A stretch of DNA of 64,000 nucleotides from contig BCLD01000003.1 in the NCBI GenBank assembly GCA_001600875.1, forward strand, positions 1,084,408 to 1,148,407, written 5' to 3'. This document shows positions 36,006 to 47,858 of the stretch, piece by piece. The number at the start of each line of letters is the position of its first letter. The first letter of the stretch is position 1. The position numbers and the translations under genes are program-made. The notes below the pieces were generated by a model. The model was not told the DNA's origin. It searched no databases and was given only the letters and a program-made list of their open reading frames with translations. This DNA comes from Solicoccozyma terricola (Eukaryota > Basidiomycota > Tremellomycetes > Filobasidiales > Piskurozymaceae).

Positions 36006-38668
36006 ATGCCTATCCCAGTCCCTTCAGCCAATCCGGCAGGTAGATGGTCCACCAACTTCCGTTCTCCCTCGCCATGCTCTGATCAATCGGGCGAGGAAGG
36101 TGAGGAAGAAGTCGGACGAGTTGGTGGTGGACGTCAGAGCACGTTCGATGACAAATTACGATCTGAGGTGAGACTTCATGTCATCCAACCTACAGATGAT
36201 AATCGCAATGACCGCTTTATTGACTAAACCACCTCCAAATCTGCTCCACTTTTCAGCTCGACATATCCTCTCGAGAAGATCATGCAGCTAAATTCAAACA
36301 CAATCCATTCACAATCGCGAAGATGACCGGTGCTAGTTTACCGAAAAGACCTGTGAAGACTAAAGACCTGAAAGAGAGCTCTCAGAATCATATATCGAGG
36401 GGTGCGGGGTTATCGAAGGAGGAAACGCCACAGGTGCCGATGGGTCAAAGTGTACTAGTCACAGGTAAGGGACATCTAATCATGAATGCGTCTCATGATG
36501 CGCGCTCAAATCCAAGATCAATCATAATGCAGATTCTTTCAAATCGACCAAATCAACCACCGGCAATAGAAACAAGATCATCTCCGCCGAACTTCGTTTA
36601 CAGAAAGAGAAATCCCAACTTCCACAACCCTCATCGAAACCTGACAATATGCCACGTCCAAAATCCAAATCAAGTGCTCAAGTCCAGTTCGGGAAACTTC
36701 GTAAGTCATATCTCATCTTTCGTCCAAAAAAAAGAAAAACATCAGCGGTGCTGAACCTGAGGACCTATCTTTCGCCTCGGTGGCGAAAAAACAAAATCTA
36801 CTTTGCTTCCCAGCGACTAACGCTTCCTCTCGATCTTCCGAGTTTCCAATAATCTCAGCGTTGAAGAAGCAGGAGTTACTTCCTGTGAGACCGAGACCTA
36901 CCCCTAGACCGTTAGGTAGGGCGGGAAATAGGAAGGGAGAGGTGGGTGGGAAGGTACCGATGGGTTTAGGAGTTTTGAGGATGGCGGATGAATTCGATGT
37001 GCGAGGAGAAGAAATGATGGAAGCTGGAGCGGTGGTATTGGTAAACGATAGTATGATGAGGGGAAAGTCAAAGTCTTTGTCAATCGAGGTGAACGGCGGT
37101 TCTCCTGGTTTCTCGCCACTCCATCGAGGAGCGAATCCGAAACGACAAGAAACTAAAATCAACCTTCCTCATCCTCGAATTTCCAAATACCCATCACATC
37201 ATCAGAATACCACCGGAGAAACTACCAACGATGGTTCATCACCTACAAGGCCACCCATCTCCTTGAACCACTCACCTCATCTAACGCCGCCACAGGTATT
37301 CCGACCGATCTCGACATACAATCCACCTTCGTTAACAAGGCATGCACCTGTCGAGCCGAGTCGCGTTGGGAACGACTTGATGAGATATAGGAAAGGAGAT
37401 GACGAGCATGCTCTGATCTGGGACAACGGAGTTGGTCATTCGATCCCTCAAGGAATGGAGGATCAGCCGATGTCACATCCTCCAGAGCGACTCGTTCCAC
37501 GACGAATTTCCAAGCCAATGGATATCAACATTTCTCCACCTCAGAAACGATCACCACCTCCGTCCTTTTGGATCAAATCACACAACCGAAATATCGATCG
37601 TAAAAAGACATATGAAGAAACAGCTAGAGTCAAAGCGAAAGCTGCAAAGGAAAATAGAGCTGTTCATGGGATCGAGGTTGGAACTGTCATGGGCGTCGTA
37701 GAGGAAGACTTGTTCAAATATAAAAGAATGGAACGTATTGGAATCAGTGAGTTTTTGACAAGATTCCCGCTATATGTATTTATTTCAAATTGTTGACCAA
37801 ACTGATCGTGGTATTCTATGTTTGATGAATAGGGGATAGACCTCGTCGCGATCTCAAGCCTCGATATCAAGCCGATTTTTACGACGACGACGTGTCCGCT
37901 CGCTCTAAATCGTCGTCTGATGTTGAATGGACCACCATCCCTTCTCCGAAACGATCCATTCCCCTCAGGCACGGATCATCAGTGCCGACGAGACGAAGTG
38001 CTCTATTCAGGTTACCAGGAAAGATGTTGTTCGATTTGCCAGTAGAGAAGGACAAGGATTTAACTAGAAAGGTTTTGAACTCGAAGAGAAATGGGGGAGA
38101 TCAAGTCACGGTCATTCCCCTGAAGAGGAAGATGACGTTGTTTACGCCGACACCGACTGGTGTGAGCAAAACTGAATTGGAGATTGAAGGAAGGAGGTCG
38201 AGTGATGGTCAAGCTACGGAGCAGGAAGAGGTGTTTGCTATCGATCAAGTCATTTCGCAAGCTCACGATCAGCAAGTTCCGGATAGAGGAGGTCGGGCTT
38301 TCGGTTCTGATAGCGCGACGGAGGTCGAATCTCGTCGAAGGAAAGCTGGACCACCGGCAGAGGCAGCGAAGGACCCGTCTGAGATGACGACGTCGCCGAT
38401 CACTTCTCTTTTTGAGATGGTTCTACAGGCCGACTACGTCAACCCATGTGATGCGCCGCCATCTTCACCGGGTCATCGGAGGATGATATTCGACATCGAT
38501 CTAATCAGGAAAAGGTATCCGGCGACGAGAGTGTACGTGGACGAGAGTGCGAGGGTGAAGATTAGTGACCATCTCGACGACGCCGACGACGACGACGACG
38601 GGGAGAAGGTGGCTAAGGGAGATATGTTGCGACGCGGCAAGTTTAGAGGGAGCGGACGGGTGGCTTGA
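36006..38668 (+). CDS. Uncharacterised Ser/Pro/Arg-rich protein
   Basis: Exons 36006-36167, 36257-36464, 36533-36700, 36814-37746 and 37833-38668 close in frame to 768 aa. The acceptor at 36813 was chosen because it alone restores the downstream frame. Most of the chain is polar and low complexity. Possible ordered parts are residues ~80-130, a basic helix near KKTYEETARVKAKAAKENRA (~440-470), and the C-terminal region containing MIFDIDLIRKRYPATRVYVD followed by an Asp-rich run encoded by GAC repeats (38578-38600). I do not recognise the family. It is followed by a 457-bp spacer before the next gene. Confidence 0.65.
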
Positions 38669-39125
38669 GACGGTAGCCAATATGAATCGCAGGTACGCGC
38701 TGATCCGGATGTACGTGGATGGTCAGGTGATTCCCCACGGAGACCCCGGATTCATCACAATGGGGCAAGGCGGGGAAGGAGGAGAGTGGCGAATCATGGG
38801 CCAAGGTGTCGGATTCAACGGCAACACCAGGCTTCAGTCCTCCATGCCACCACTGCCACCACTCCCACCTTGCTGCCCTGCTGCCCTGCTGCCCTGCCCC
38901 ACACTGCCACCCCCCGGCCACCGTTCGACTATATAACGCCAGACCATTCGGACTTGAGATCGCATTCCCTCATTCTTTACTTCATAGCTCCAGTCGATTC
39001 AGGTTGTGCACTCTTCACTGCAGTGTCGACCCAACTCAAGTCATAGTCCATCCCAGTCCATAAACCCCCACCTGAACGTCTCTCAGAGTTCATCCCACCC
39101 GCCACCACATCTCGTCATCATCATC
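38669..39125. other. Intergenic region with repeats
   Basis: Contains CCACTGCCAC-type and GCTGCCCT (x3, 38872-38895) tandem repeats, then a TATA box and a likely 5' UTR of the next gene. No ORF is supported. Confidence 0.55.
38930..38936 (+). promoter_or_regulatory. TATA box candidate
   Basis: TATATAA lies 190 bp upstream of the ATG of the small zinc-motif gene, in an otherwise GC-rich context. This is the clearest TATA element in the window; a strong, regulated promoter is inferred, not shown. Confidence 0.55.
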
Positions 39126-39902
39126 ATGTCTGCGCCTCTCGGTATCTCACCCACGGAGTAAGCCCGTTTCCCATATCCTCCCTTCATCCATCCACCCATT
39201 CAGACTCATGTGTCCCGTCCCGTCCCGTCCTTCCCCCCTCTCACAGCTCTGCTTCTTCGATCGAGATCAACGATTGTATGTTCTGTGAACACACTAAAGA
39301 AGTCTGTAACGAATGCAACTTTGACGCTAGAGAGGGTAAGTCTTATCCTTTTTACTCCAACTCCTTCCTCATTTCCTTTCAATCCCACTCATCTCATTCC
39401 TTCCCACTCTTACGGGTAGAAAACGACTCTTTCTTCGGTGTGAGTACTGCATATCGAAGGGATCTCTTACAATTCTCTACTTTTGCCACACCCCTTACTG
39501 AATTCCCGAGCCTTCCACAACAGATCGACCCTTCTCCTCGTGACCCCATCGAAACTCCCGCTGTCACCAAGAACCTCAAGGACGGTAGCATTGTCTGCAA
39601 GAAGCACAACTCTGCTACCTGTAACCAGTGCTGTGAGTGATTATGTCATCGATCATACGAAAGACTTTCAGGGAACAGATTGAGCTGATTCAATGATGTG
39701 TGATGGTGGTGATGATGCATGAAAAACAGTTGGATGGAAGAAACAGATTGCGAAACGTAAGTTTCTCGGTGGTATTAAATCGGTTGCAACGCTTTGACTG
39801 ATTACGTCTTAAAAACATTCATCTCGTTGTCTAGTCCACAAGGATGGAAAGAAAGCTGCAAAGGCCAACTCTAAGAAACCAGCCAGCAACTTGTTCGTCT
39901 GA
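39126..39902 (+). CDS. Small twin CxxC/CxxH zinc-motif protein, uncharacterised
   Basis: Six exons (39126-39157, 39247-39335, 39420-39439, 39524-39632, 39730-39756, 39835-39902) encode 114 aa. Two similar Cys/His modules are visible: CMFCEHTKEVCNEC (residues ~19-32) and CKKHNSATCNQC (~73-84). Each ends in C-N-x-C plus an aromatic residue, so each could bind a zinc ion, or the two could build one two-site fold reminiscent of small treble-clef or MYND-like knuckles. The C terminus is Lys-rich (KKAAKANSKK), suggesting nucleic-acid or nuclear contact. The even spacing and preservation across exon borders argue for a real gene. I cannot name the family. Confidence 0.8.
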
Positions 39903-40091
39903 GCGATTCGTTTCAATGCCGTTCGACGTCTTACCGAAGATGCGAATGATGAACTCGGGAAGGGTTGGAAGAGGAATGCCCAGGGGATTCGCGCGCGAGT
40001 TGAGAGAATATGAAATAGGTTGTATACAAATGATGTGAAAGATTATTTCAAGTGGTGATGAATGCTACTTGCTCTGCTTCCCATTCGCCAA

Positions 40092-42567
40092 TCACTCTGC
40101 TAGAATTGATGTGATGTCATTGCTGATTGGTATGTCGTTCGCCTTGAGGTAATCATCTGACCAGAACTACGTCAATGTTGGAAGTCAGTATCTCATCATG
40201 TTTGTCAGTCTAATAATTCAAGTCACCTTGCTCTGATGTCTTGATCCAGAGTCACATCTAGCGGCGCAGGGCTTGTTTCAATATCGCAATCCACCGCATG
40301 CGACGGACTAACACTCACAAGATCGTCACAACCGTGCTTCCAGATGCCATAGTCTTTGCCAATCTCACGCAAGCCACGAGATTGCAAGCGCTCGAAGATC
40401 CGAGATATAATCCGTCTTCCTTCACAAGATGCCGCGACATCGCGACAGCCTCGGCGTCGGTGACTCTGCGGCGGAGAAGACATGCGGGTTCAGGAGCGAA
40501 GCGGCGGGCCAATCGGAACCCAAGCAAAAGGACATGACATACCGATATGCATCGTCGATCAGCTCGCGACCAAGTTCGAAGTTTTGAGTCACCTGTGTTG
40601 TGTGTTCAAGGGATATAATCAGAAACGGCCCCTTCAGACATTCAAGATTGTTGAGAAATATACCCTGTTGATTCCTTCATCGCGATATAGGTATGAGAAA
40701 ATTCAGACTGTGCTTCAGTTGCGAATCACGGAAATCTCACCTATGCCCTCAACCTGGCACGTATAAGATTCAGTGAATACTCAACAAGATGTATTCGATC
40801 AGCGTGAACACTCACCACAGTGTCGACTTGATGCCTGACGTATGGGAGCCCACCCATCAGCACAGACGTCGCGTGAACAGGCTGCAATGCAACTCACCGC
40901 CGCTTCGACCCTTCCTTCTCCTTATAGTCAAACATTACGCCGTACTTGACCTTGTTGAACAGACCTGAACCCTCAGGATCGGCTAGCACGATCCGGACAT
41001 CAGGCTTCATGCTACGCAGATATGATGCCGTGCCAGAGATGGTGCCACCAGTGCCTGATGATGAAAATATGTTAGTGCGTTGTCGTCAATAAGAGATCAA
41101 CCCAGTCCCGACTTACCAGCACCTGATACAAAGGCATCTACTTGGCCGTTTGATTGCCGCCAGATTTCAGGACCAGTGCCAAGACGATGTGCTTCGAAGT
41201 TGCTGCGATTCTGGGTTTAAGCATCCTCAGCGTCATCGTCTAATGCGGTTGAATGATCATGATAATCACTTCGAACTGATCAGCGAAGCTAGAGATGCAG
41301 CAGATAGCGAATGAGCACAATTTGATGACAGATTGTCTTGATTGACTTACAATCCTCTCGGCCTTCTTTCAAGCTCGTCCTTGCTTTGACCTCTGATCAG
41401 CATTCGCACCGGTAATTTACTCGAGTGTTCTGCAGCAGCTGCGGAAGCTGTGGTGGTGACAACGAGATCTGGCCTATCCTCTGCGGATTCGGTGAGTTTT
41501 GTCTGACCGAATTCGAGGGCTCGTTTCCGGGCGAGGTTCTGCGAAATGGTCTGACAATGTCAGTAACTGTTTTCCGATAGTTTACCAAATGGTACTTGCG
41601 ACGAATTGCTTCTCATGGACTATGCTTGCTGTACTCAGAGACCAGTATGGTCAGATTCTCAAAGCCGACCATGATTGTTAAAGCTCCGTACCTGGGCGTA
41701 CTCGCTCCACATTGGCACCTAACTTTTCCAGCAAATGCACTTTCTCGATAGCGACGTCATCCGGCATTATGATGCAGCATTCATAACCCCTGCAACCGCC
41801 GTAGATATCCTCAGCTCACTCAACACGCACAAGCACCAGACACCGTGAACTCACTTGGCTCTGCCTACTGTAGCGATTGAAATCCCGGTGCTGCCTACTG
41901 TTCCCTCAAATATAGTTGAACCGGTGTGTGGGTGCAAGAGACCTTGTTCCTCGGCATCCTCGATAACTGCAAATCGTACAGGTCCGTGTCAATCCCAAGA
42001 TCGTCAGACAGTAGGGTAGCTGTGACTTACTTTTTAGAGCTACCCTATCCTTGACGGAACCACCTGGATTCAAGAACTATTCCCACTCAGATCAGCTTGC
42101 ATATCTCATATCACATTGCACATCCATTCACTTCTGCTTTCCCCTGCGGGAAATTCAACGGCAAGTCATCAGTGCCGAACCTAAATCGCTATGGGTAGGG
42201 AACTCACCAAGATCTCCACTCCTAGAGCATCGCTCAACGAATTGATCCGGACCAATGGGGTATTCCCTATTAGACCGACTACTCCTTGTACCACTTCGTC
42301 GGACCTCAGTTCGATTGGTCTTGGTGAAGTGCGAGTCAATGCTTTCCGTCTTCTTGTCTGCTGCCAGTATAGAGCCAACGAAGCTGAAGACAAGCTGAAA
42401 CCGAAGCCGAGCGCTATACCGAGAACCAGATCCCTCGTTAATTTGACGGGCGGACGGTTCCATTCTCTCAGCCAGTTAAGGAAGCCATCCCAAGGGCGAG
42501 AGGACATATCCAGACTCCGCGAAGATGTTGACGAAGCTGATATCGAATTGAGCTGAATCGATAACAT
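40092..42567 (-). CDS. Membrane-anchored cysteine synthase 2-like (Mcy1 type)
   Basis: PLP enzyme of the O-acetylserine/cystathionine-beta-synthase fold, similar to the yeast mitochondrial outer-membrane protein Mcy1. Seventeen exons (42567-42208, 42143-42132, 42076-42031, 41966-41855, 41789-41692, 41628-41600, 41538-41351, 41288-41270, 41210-41117, 41054-40898, 40834-40816, 40753-40741, 40674-40664, 40592-40543, 40465-40319, 40257-40227, 40166-40092) close to 486 aa. A transmembrane segment lies at ~45-68. PLP Lys133 is in NPGGSVKDR; the phosphate loop is SGAGTGGTISG; LGSSSACN and CDSGSRH follow. Exons 2, 8, 11, 12 and 13 are only 12, 19, 19, 13 and 11 nt. The intron 41539-41599 uses a GC donor. 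An alternative start at 42507 gives 20 fewer residues. Confidence 0.9.
41539..41599 (-). other. GC-AG intron in cysteine synthase gene
   Basis: On the minus strand this 61-nt intron begins GCAAGT and ends CGCAG, with TTACTGAC as a plausible branch site. Any GT donor nearby shifts the frame or breaks the conserved KQFV-NLARKRA junction, so a GC donor is the only clean solution I see. Confidence 0.8.
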
Positions 42568-42768
42568 ACATCTTTATAGATCTACGCGTGCTCGGCTCTT
42601 TTCGCCACGTCAGCATCGTCTTCAGGGAGAAAGAACGCAAGATGATATTCAATTGCAACACCCCTTGATGGAACATTCAGTGAAGCGATGCTCTAAGGAT
42701 ACAGTCTACCGCAACAGCAAGTCCGCTGCCTGCCTTCCGGTCCAAGTCCCATCTATTCCCATACTTCT

Positions 42769-45700
42769 TCACTCCATCTTGTCATCGACGCCGTCTCCCT
42801 GGGCGCCCTCATCTTTGACGTCTTCCTGCTTCGGTCCGTCTAGCTTGGCACGCAGGTTAGTTAGGAGGGACTTCTTCACGGCGATTTCGGTTTGCTTCGC
42901 CTCGCTGGTTTCAGCATCACCGTCTGCGTTGACACCACCTACAGCATCGTCTAGTTGTAGCTTGGTGATACCGATCTGAAGCATGTCCTCCTGAAAAGCA
43001 GATAGGGTAGATATGAGCGAGTTATAACTGGAAAACATTCATCACACATTGCTCACATCGATAGAACCTGTTGAAATGAGCTTGAGCACCTCAACTTCTC
43101 TCGTTTGACCCTATGATGACACATCAGATAAGTAACATGCCGCTAACGCTGCAACACCAGAAGACAACCCACAATTCGGTAGGCACGATCAGCGGCTTGT
43201 CGGTCGTTGTGTGCTGAAAAGAGGAAGAAGTTAGCTAATGGAAACGTCGAAGTGCTTCAGATGCCAGCTCACGGTTAAAGTCCTGGTCGTAGATACAAAC
43301 GACGCATGCAGCGACAAGGTTGATCCTGCAGTGAGACGAGACGTCAATAAAGAACGACAGATTGTTGAAGCGTATCATCACAACGTACCCCATACCACCC
43401 GCTCTCGTCGATAGCAAGAACACTTTTATACTTTCATCCTCTGTGAACTCGTCGACCAGCTGCTGTCGCTCGTCGACCCTAGTCGACCCGTCTAGGCGGA
43501 TCCATTTAATACCGTGCTGATCTAGAGCAGTTCCCAGAATGTCCAAGATCTGGGTAAGCTGATGTTTGAGCGCATCGTCAGCAATGGAACACGTGGATAG
43601 CCGATATATTTAACCCACTTGCGAGAACAGTAATATACGCTTGTTGTGCTTGGCGCTATCGTCAAGAATAGTCTTCAATTCCTCCATTTTGCCCACATCC
43701 CAGAAGATCTCCTCGTCGAGGGCAAATTTGCCGCAGTACTGGACACGACATGCAAGGCGATCAGATCGATAGATAGCACCACTAGGTAAAAATGGACCAA
43801 CCTTAGGATGCGCTTTGCAGAAGAAGTGTAGCTCTGCATCGGTCATGATCTGCACAAGTATCATTAGTCGCCGAAACCTGAATTGCGAAACAACACGATT
43901 CACCTCCATATCCTCGATGACCAGCTTCTCTACGGATGTCTTGAACTCCTCCTCCTTTAGAGCCGCCTTCGCCAACTTCCGTAATGTTGCATCATTATAG
44001 CGCGATCGGAATAAAAGGGGATGGCTGGCAGCTTTACGGAGGTCCATTAGAACGTTCGTCGACGTGTCATCCTTCGCCTTTGGGTCCTTTTTGGCCACCG
44101 CAGCTGACCCGTCGTCCTCATCATCATCCTTGACTTCCTCGATGATAGATCGGTTCTTACGGAGGGCGTTGTCGTAAAGATCCTGTTGAAGAGGTGTCAT
44201 TCGGCATTCGACTATCCGCTCAGTTCGTGGCGGCAAGTCGAGGAGAACCTGGGCTTTCCGCCGTCGCAAGACAAATGGCGTCATCATCGTCCTCGCTCGA
44301 GACACACGCTGCCTCGACAGCATGTTGACTGTACCCTTGGAGTGGACCTTGAAGATCTGCCGGAGATAGTCCTCCGCCTCCTTGAATATGTTAGGTTGCA
44401 TGAAGTTCAGGAGAGACTGTAAACTCGCAAACGAGTCACTATTTCGCATCTACGGAGACCGAGTTAAGTAATCTCACCACTAGCTCCTGCAAGTTGTTCT
44501 GCAGTGGCGTGCCCGTCAAGAGTAGCCGCCACTTTGGCTTCAACTTCAACAAACTTGCGTAGCGCTGACTCTGAAAGTTCTTTAAGGTATGTCCTTCGTC
44601 AAAGATACAGCACTGCGACCATATGATAGGTGTGAGGGGAGGTCGAAAACTCGTGTATGAGGTAACGAAACGCACCTCGAAGTCAATTCGCTTCCTCAAG
44701 AATTTGCTATCATCCTCTTTCCAAGCGAGATCATAAGTCGTAAGCAACACTTCCAACTCGCCCTCTTTGAACATCTCCCGATATTGGACCTGGAGGTCCC
44801 TGCGCTCGGCTTGCGACCCATAATAGGTGTGGACATTGATACTTGGAGCGAATTTCTGGAATTCTCGAGCCCAATTCTCGAGGGTCGATGATCTGAACGC
44901 CGAGGATTAGTCTCAGTATAGATTGATGTAGAGGCGACCAACCCAAACTCACGGCACGATGATCAAGTGAGGTCCCCTCATCTTTTTCTCCTTCAACAAC
45001 TGAAGGAATGCGATGACTTGAATAGTCTTTCCGAGGCCTACGAGAAGGAAAAAAAAGCAAAACATCTCAGTTTTCTGAGTCGCAAGGGTTCTCGACTGAA
45101 ATCGCAATTCGCACCCATGTCATCCGCAAGAATGCAGCTCAAACCCTTCGAGTATAGGAGATTGAGCCAATTTAGACCAAGTAGCTGGTAATCTTTCAAC
45201 TGAACGCCTTCCTTCAGGCCAGCCGGTTGAGTCTTTATGTAAGATTGCAGCGCTCTCCGCTTCTTTGAACTTTGTTCACTCGCAGCCATCTCCTCGAGTT
45301 TGCTTGCGTCGACCGAGGTTACATGCAGCCCCGTATCCGCCGCCATCCCACTCGGAGTAGATGTCCCACTCTCGATGATATCGGCTCTCCGACTTGGCAC
45401 GGGTTGTCCAGTCCACCATGACATGATATCGGCGATTTCTTTACCGATGGCTTCACATTTGGTGAGACATCGATCGACTTCGATATATCCTTGCATGACC
45501 TGGATGTACTGGTCGAACAGACTCGGCGAGATACCTCTCGCTTTTGTGAGACGTTTGCGTAGATCCTCTACGCTCTTGAATGGACGGAGCTTCTTGATTA
45601 ACTCAGCTTGGTCGGCGGTGCATGCTGCGGATGTACAATTTCATCAACGAGAATTCTTCAGTGCGCTGTTGAACAGCCGACTTACCGATTGATCCTGTCA

Positions 45701-46923
45701 ACTCCTCAACCTCACAGGTATTGAAGATCTCCAACGCCTTGTCCTCATCGATGTCAGGAACGTCATCGGTTTTCCTTTTTCCATCATCACTGTCATCATC
45801 CCAATCGCTTCCAGAGTCGCTATCAACCCGTCGCTTCTTGATCTTTGGTCGATCCGCTCGCGCGATTGGAGCACTCTGACTGTTATTTGGCGAATTCAAG
45901 CTCGAGGATAAATCTTTATCCAGATACTTCTTTTCACCTCGATTTGCGTAGATTGCAGATGTGAGCTTGGCGTCCTTCTTCTTGATTGGAGTTGATGCAG
46001 GAGTATCTCGCTCTTTGAAAATCTCACCGCGCTCAAGAGCACGTAATCTTCTACACACCTTCATAGCTTCCTCGTAAGGGTACGAGTTGAGAGTTTCCAA
46101 GATTTCATCCATGGTCAATTTTGGGTACACTTTTTGTAAAAGCTCGGGTTTCATTTTCGTTGCCAGGGAATTGACGACCGAGGGAGATTGCGATGAGGTC
46201 CAGGAGGATTGGGATGGCGGAGTTACAGCTATCGGTTCTACCCGCCTTTTCAACCTGGTAGGTTCAGCGCCTATAGGAGAGGAGGGAACGGGTGGCTTTG
46301 AAGATTCCTCATCGCTCGTCGCGCCGGACGTGGCTAATGGAGATCCTGAAGAAGTGGATTGAATATTCACATGTTCGAATCCATCTTGCAGACGGGTTGG
46401 GACGGCGCTATTAGATCGAGTAGTTCCAGGAGCTGTACTTGGAACGGGTGATGCTCGAGCATCAGACACTGAGCTCTCCCGAGAAGCGACTGCCATTTTC
46501 TTCCTCAACGGTTGACCATCGTCATCTCGACCTAGCGAACTGATGCTGGACGAGGATGGGTGAGTGGTCGGGTAGGGCATTCGAATGGCGAATTCAGGTT
46601 GCGGTCTAGGTCGTCCTAGTGGTGCATCGGCTTGCATGTTCTTTCGAACATTGAATCCTGGTGGAGGAGCTCGAGAGACTTCCGTTGGGAAGAAGCGGGA
46701 GGAAACACCGCTTCCTTCAGCAGATGGAGATGAGTTGGGAGCGAGGATGCGGGACTTGTCGACGGTGGGTTGTGCCGGTGTAACGCCCGAATGAGCCAGT
46801 TCTCGGCGCTCCTGAAGCCGGTGTAGTGCGGCCTGACGGCCATCCTGTTTGAGCGGGACAAGTGAGTGGTCAGTCGGAACACATAGCAGACCCGTCCGAT
46901 GCTCTCCTCACCCCTGATGACAT
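42769..46923 (-). CDS. Fun30/SMARCAD1-type SNF2 chromatin-remodelling ATPase
   Basis: ATP-dependent nucleosome remodeller. Fourteen exons (46923-46912, 46844-45686, 45624-45115, 45037-44953, 44892-44676, 44612-44478, 44416-43904, 43849-43802, 43738-43619, 43558-43389, 43325-43273, 43213-43173, 43110-43057, 42990-42769) give 1112 aa. A CUE-like ubiquitin-binding motif lies at ~235-275 ([23 protein letters not shown]). The SNF2 domain has Walker A ADDMGLGKT (Lys ~564, split by an intron), DEGH (~666-669), [14 protein letters not shown], and the C lobe with [12 protein letters not shown] and [14 protein letters not shown]. The start codon lies in a 12-nt first exon (MSSG). The intron 43850-43903 (54 nt) is in frame and stop-free. 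It is divergent with TRM112. Confidence 0.93.
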
Positions 46924-47147
46924 GACACTGCTGGATGACCTGAATGGACTTGAATGACCTGATGTCGACGATCTGCGCGTTCCACTGTAGCCAACATAGT
47001 GCTCTGTTCAGCGTCCCCTTATCAATTTTATTTGATGACGTGTACTCTCGCTCACGTGGAATCCCAATCTACCCTCGCTAATTTCAGCACATCCATCCAC
47101 CGGTCCCATCCTCTGTTCCCCCTATCCCCCACACCATCTCCTGCACC
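46924..47147. promoter_or_regulatory. Shared divergent promoter, Fun30-type / TRM112
   Basis: 224 bp between the two start codons must hold both promoters. No TATA box stands out; CTCACGTGG (47052-47060) contains an E-box-like CACGTG core. Confidence 0.5.
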
Positions 47148-47741
47148 ATGGTTCGCCTTATCACCCACAACATGCTGTCTTGCCATGTCAGTGAGTATTA
47201 AACATGTCATCCTTCCCTAGCTGCTCGGCTCCCCATTTCTTACTATTCATCTCCCCTCTCACAGAAAACTGCAACAAAGACAACTTCCCACTCGTCTTCA
47301 AGGACGCAGAGATTGCCATTCGTGAAGCAGAACAAAATCTCGAGTTCATACGTCGATTCTTACCTAAATTAGAATGGAACGCGCTTGTCACGACTGCGGC
47401 ACAATTGGGAGATACTAGTTTGCCGGAAAAGGCACCGGAGAGCGACGAGGTGGTGACAGAGGATTTGCTGAAGAAATTGCATCATGTCCTGATGGAGGTA
47501 AGAGTTTTGGTTGATCAAGGCGGACGTGACCTACGGCTGACGGTATTCCTTCCGTGTCGTCAGATCCACGTCGAGGAGGGATCGATGAACTGCCGTGGAT
47601 GTGGTCATGTTTACCAAATATCAAGTGGGATACCCAATATGGTGTGTACTTTTTTCGCCGGGACTAACGTCCTCACCGTCATCTGATTTACCGTCTTGCA
47701 TCTACACACAGCTGCTGGCCGAACATGAAGTTGGTAGATAG
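47148..47741 (+). CDS. TRM112: TRM112, methyltransferase activator subunit
   Basis: Obligate partner that stabilises several tRNA, rRNA and translation-factor methyltransferases (Trm9, Trm11, Mtq2, Bud23 in yeast). Exons 47148-47190, 47265-47497, 47564-47641 and 47712-47741 give 127 aa; yeast has 135. The four zinc-ligand cysteines are present: C12 and C17 near the N terminus (MLSCHVKNC) and C102/C105 in MNCRGCGHVY. The central helical region and the IPNMLLAEHEV tail also match. Tail-to-tail with PFS2, 117 bp apart. Confidence 0.95.
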
Positions 47742-47858
47742 TACCTAGATTGCGTTTTGCTATCACAGCACCTCTGTACAATCCACTCTCCATATAACGA
47801 CCTATCACGCTTGCTCTCTGTCGGTCCAATGTGATTGCATTCATCCCATCTTGTGACA

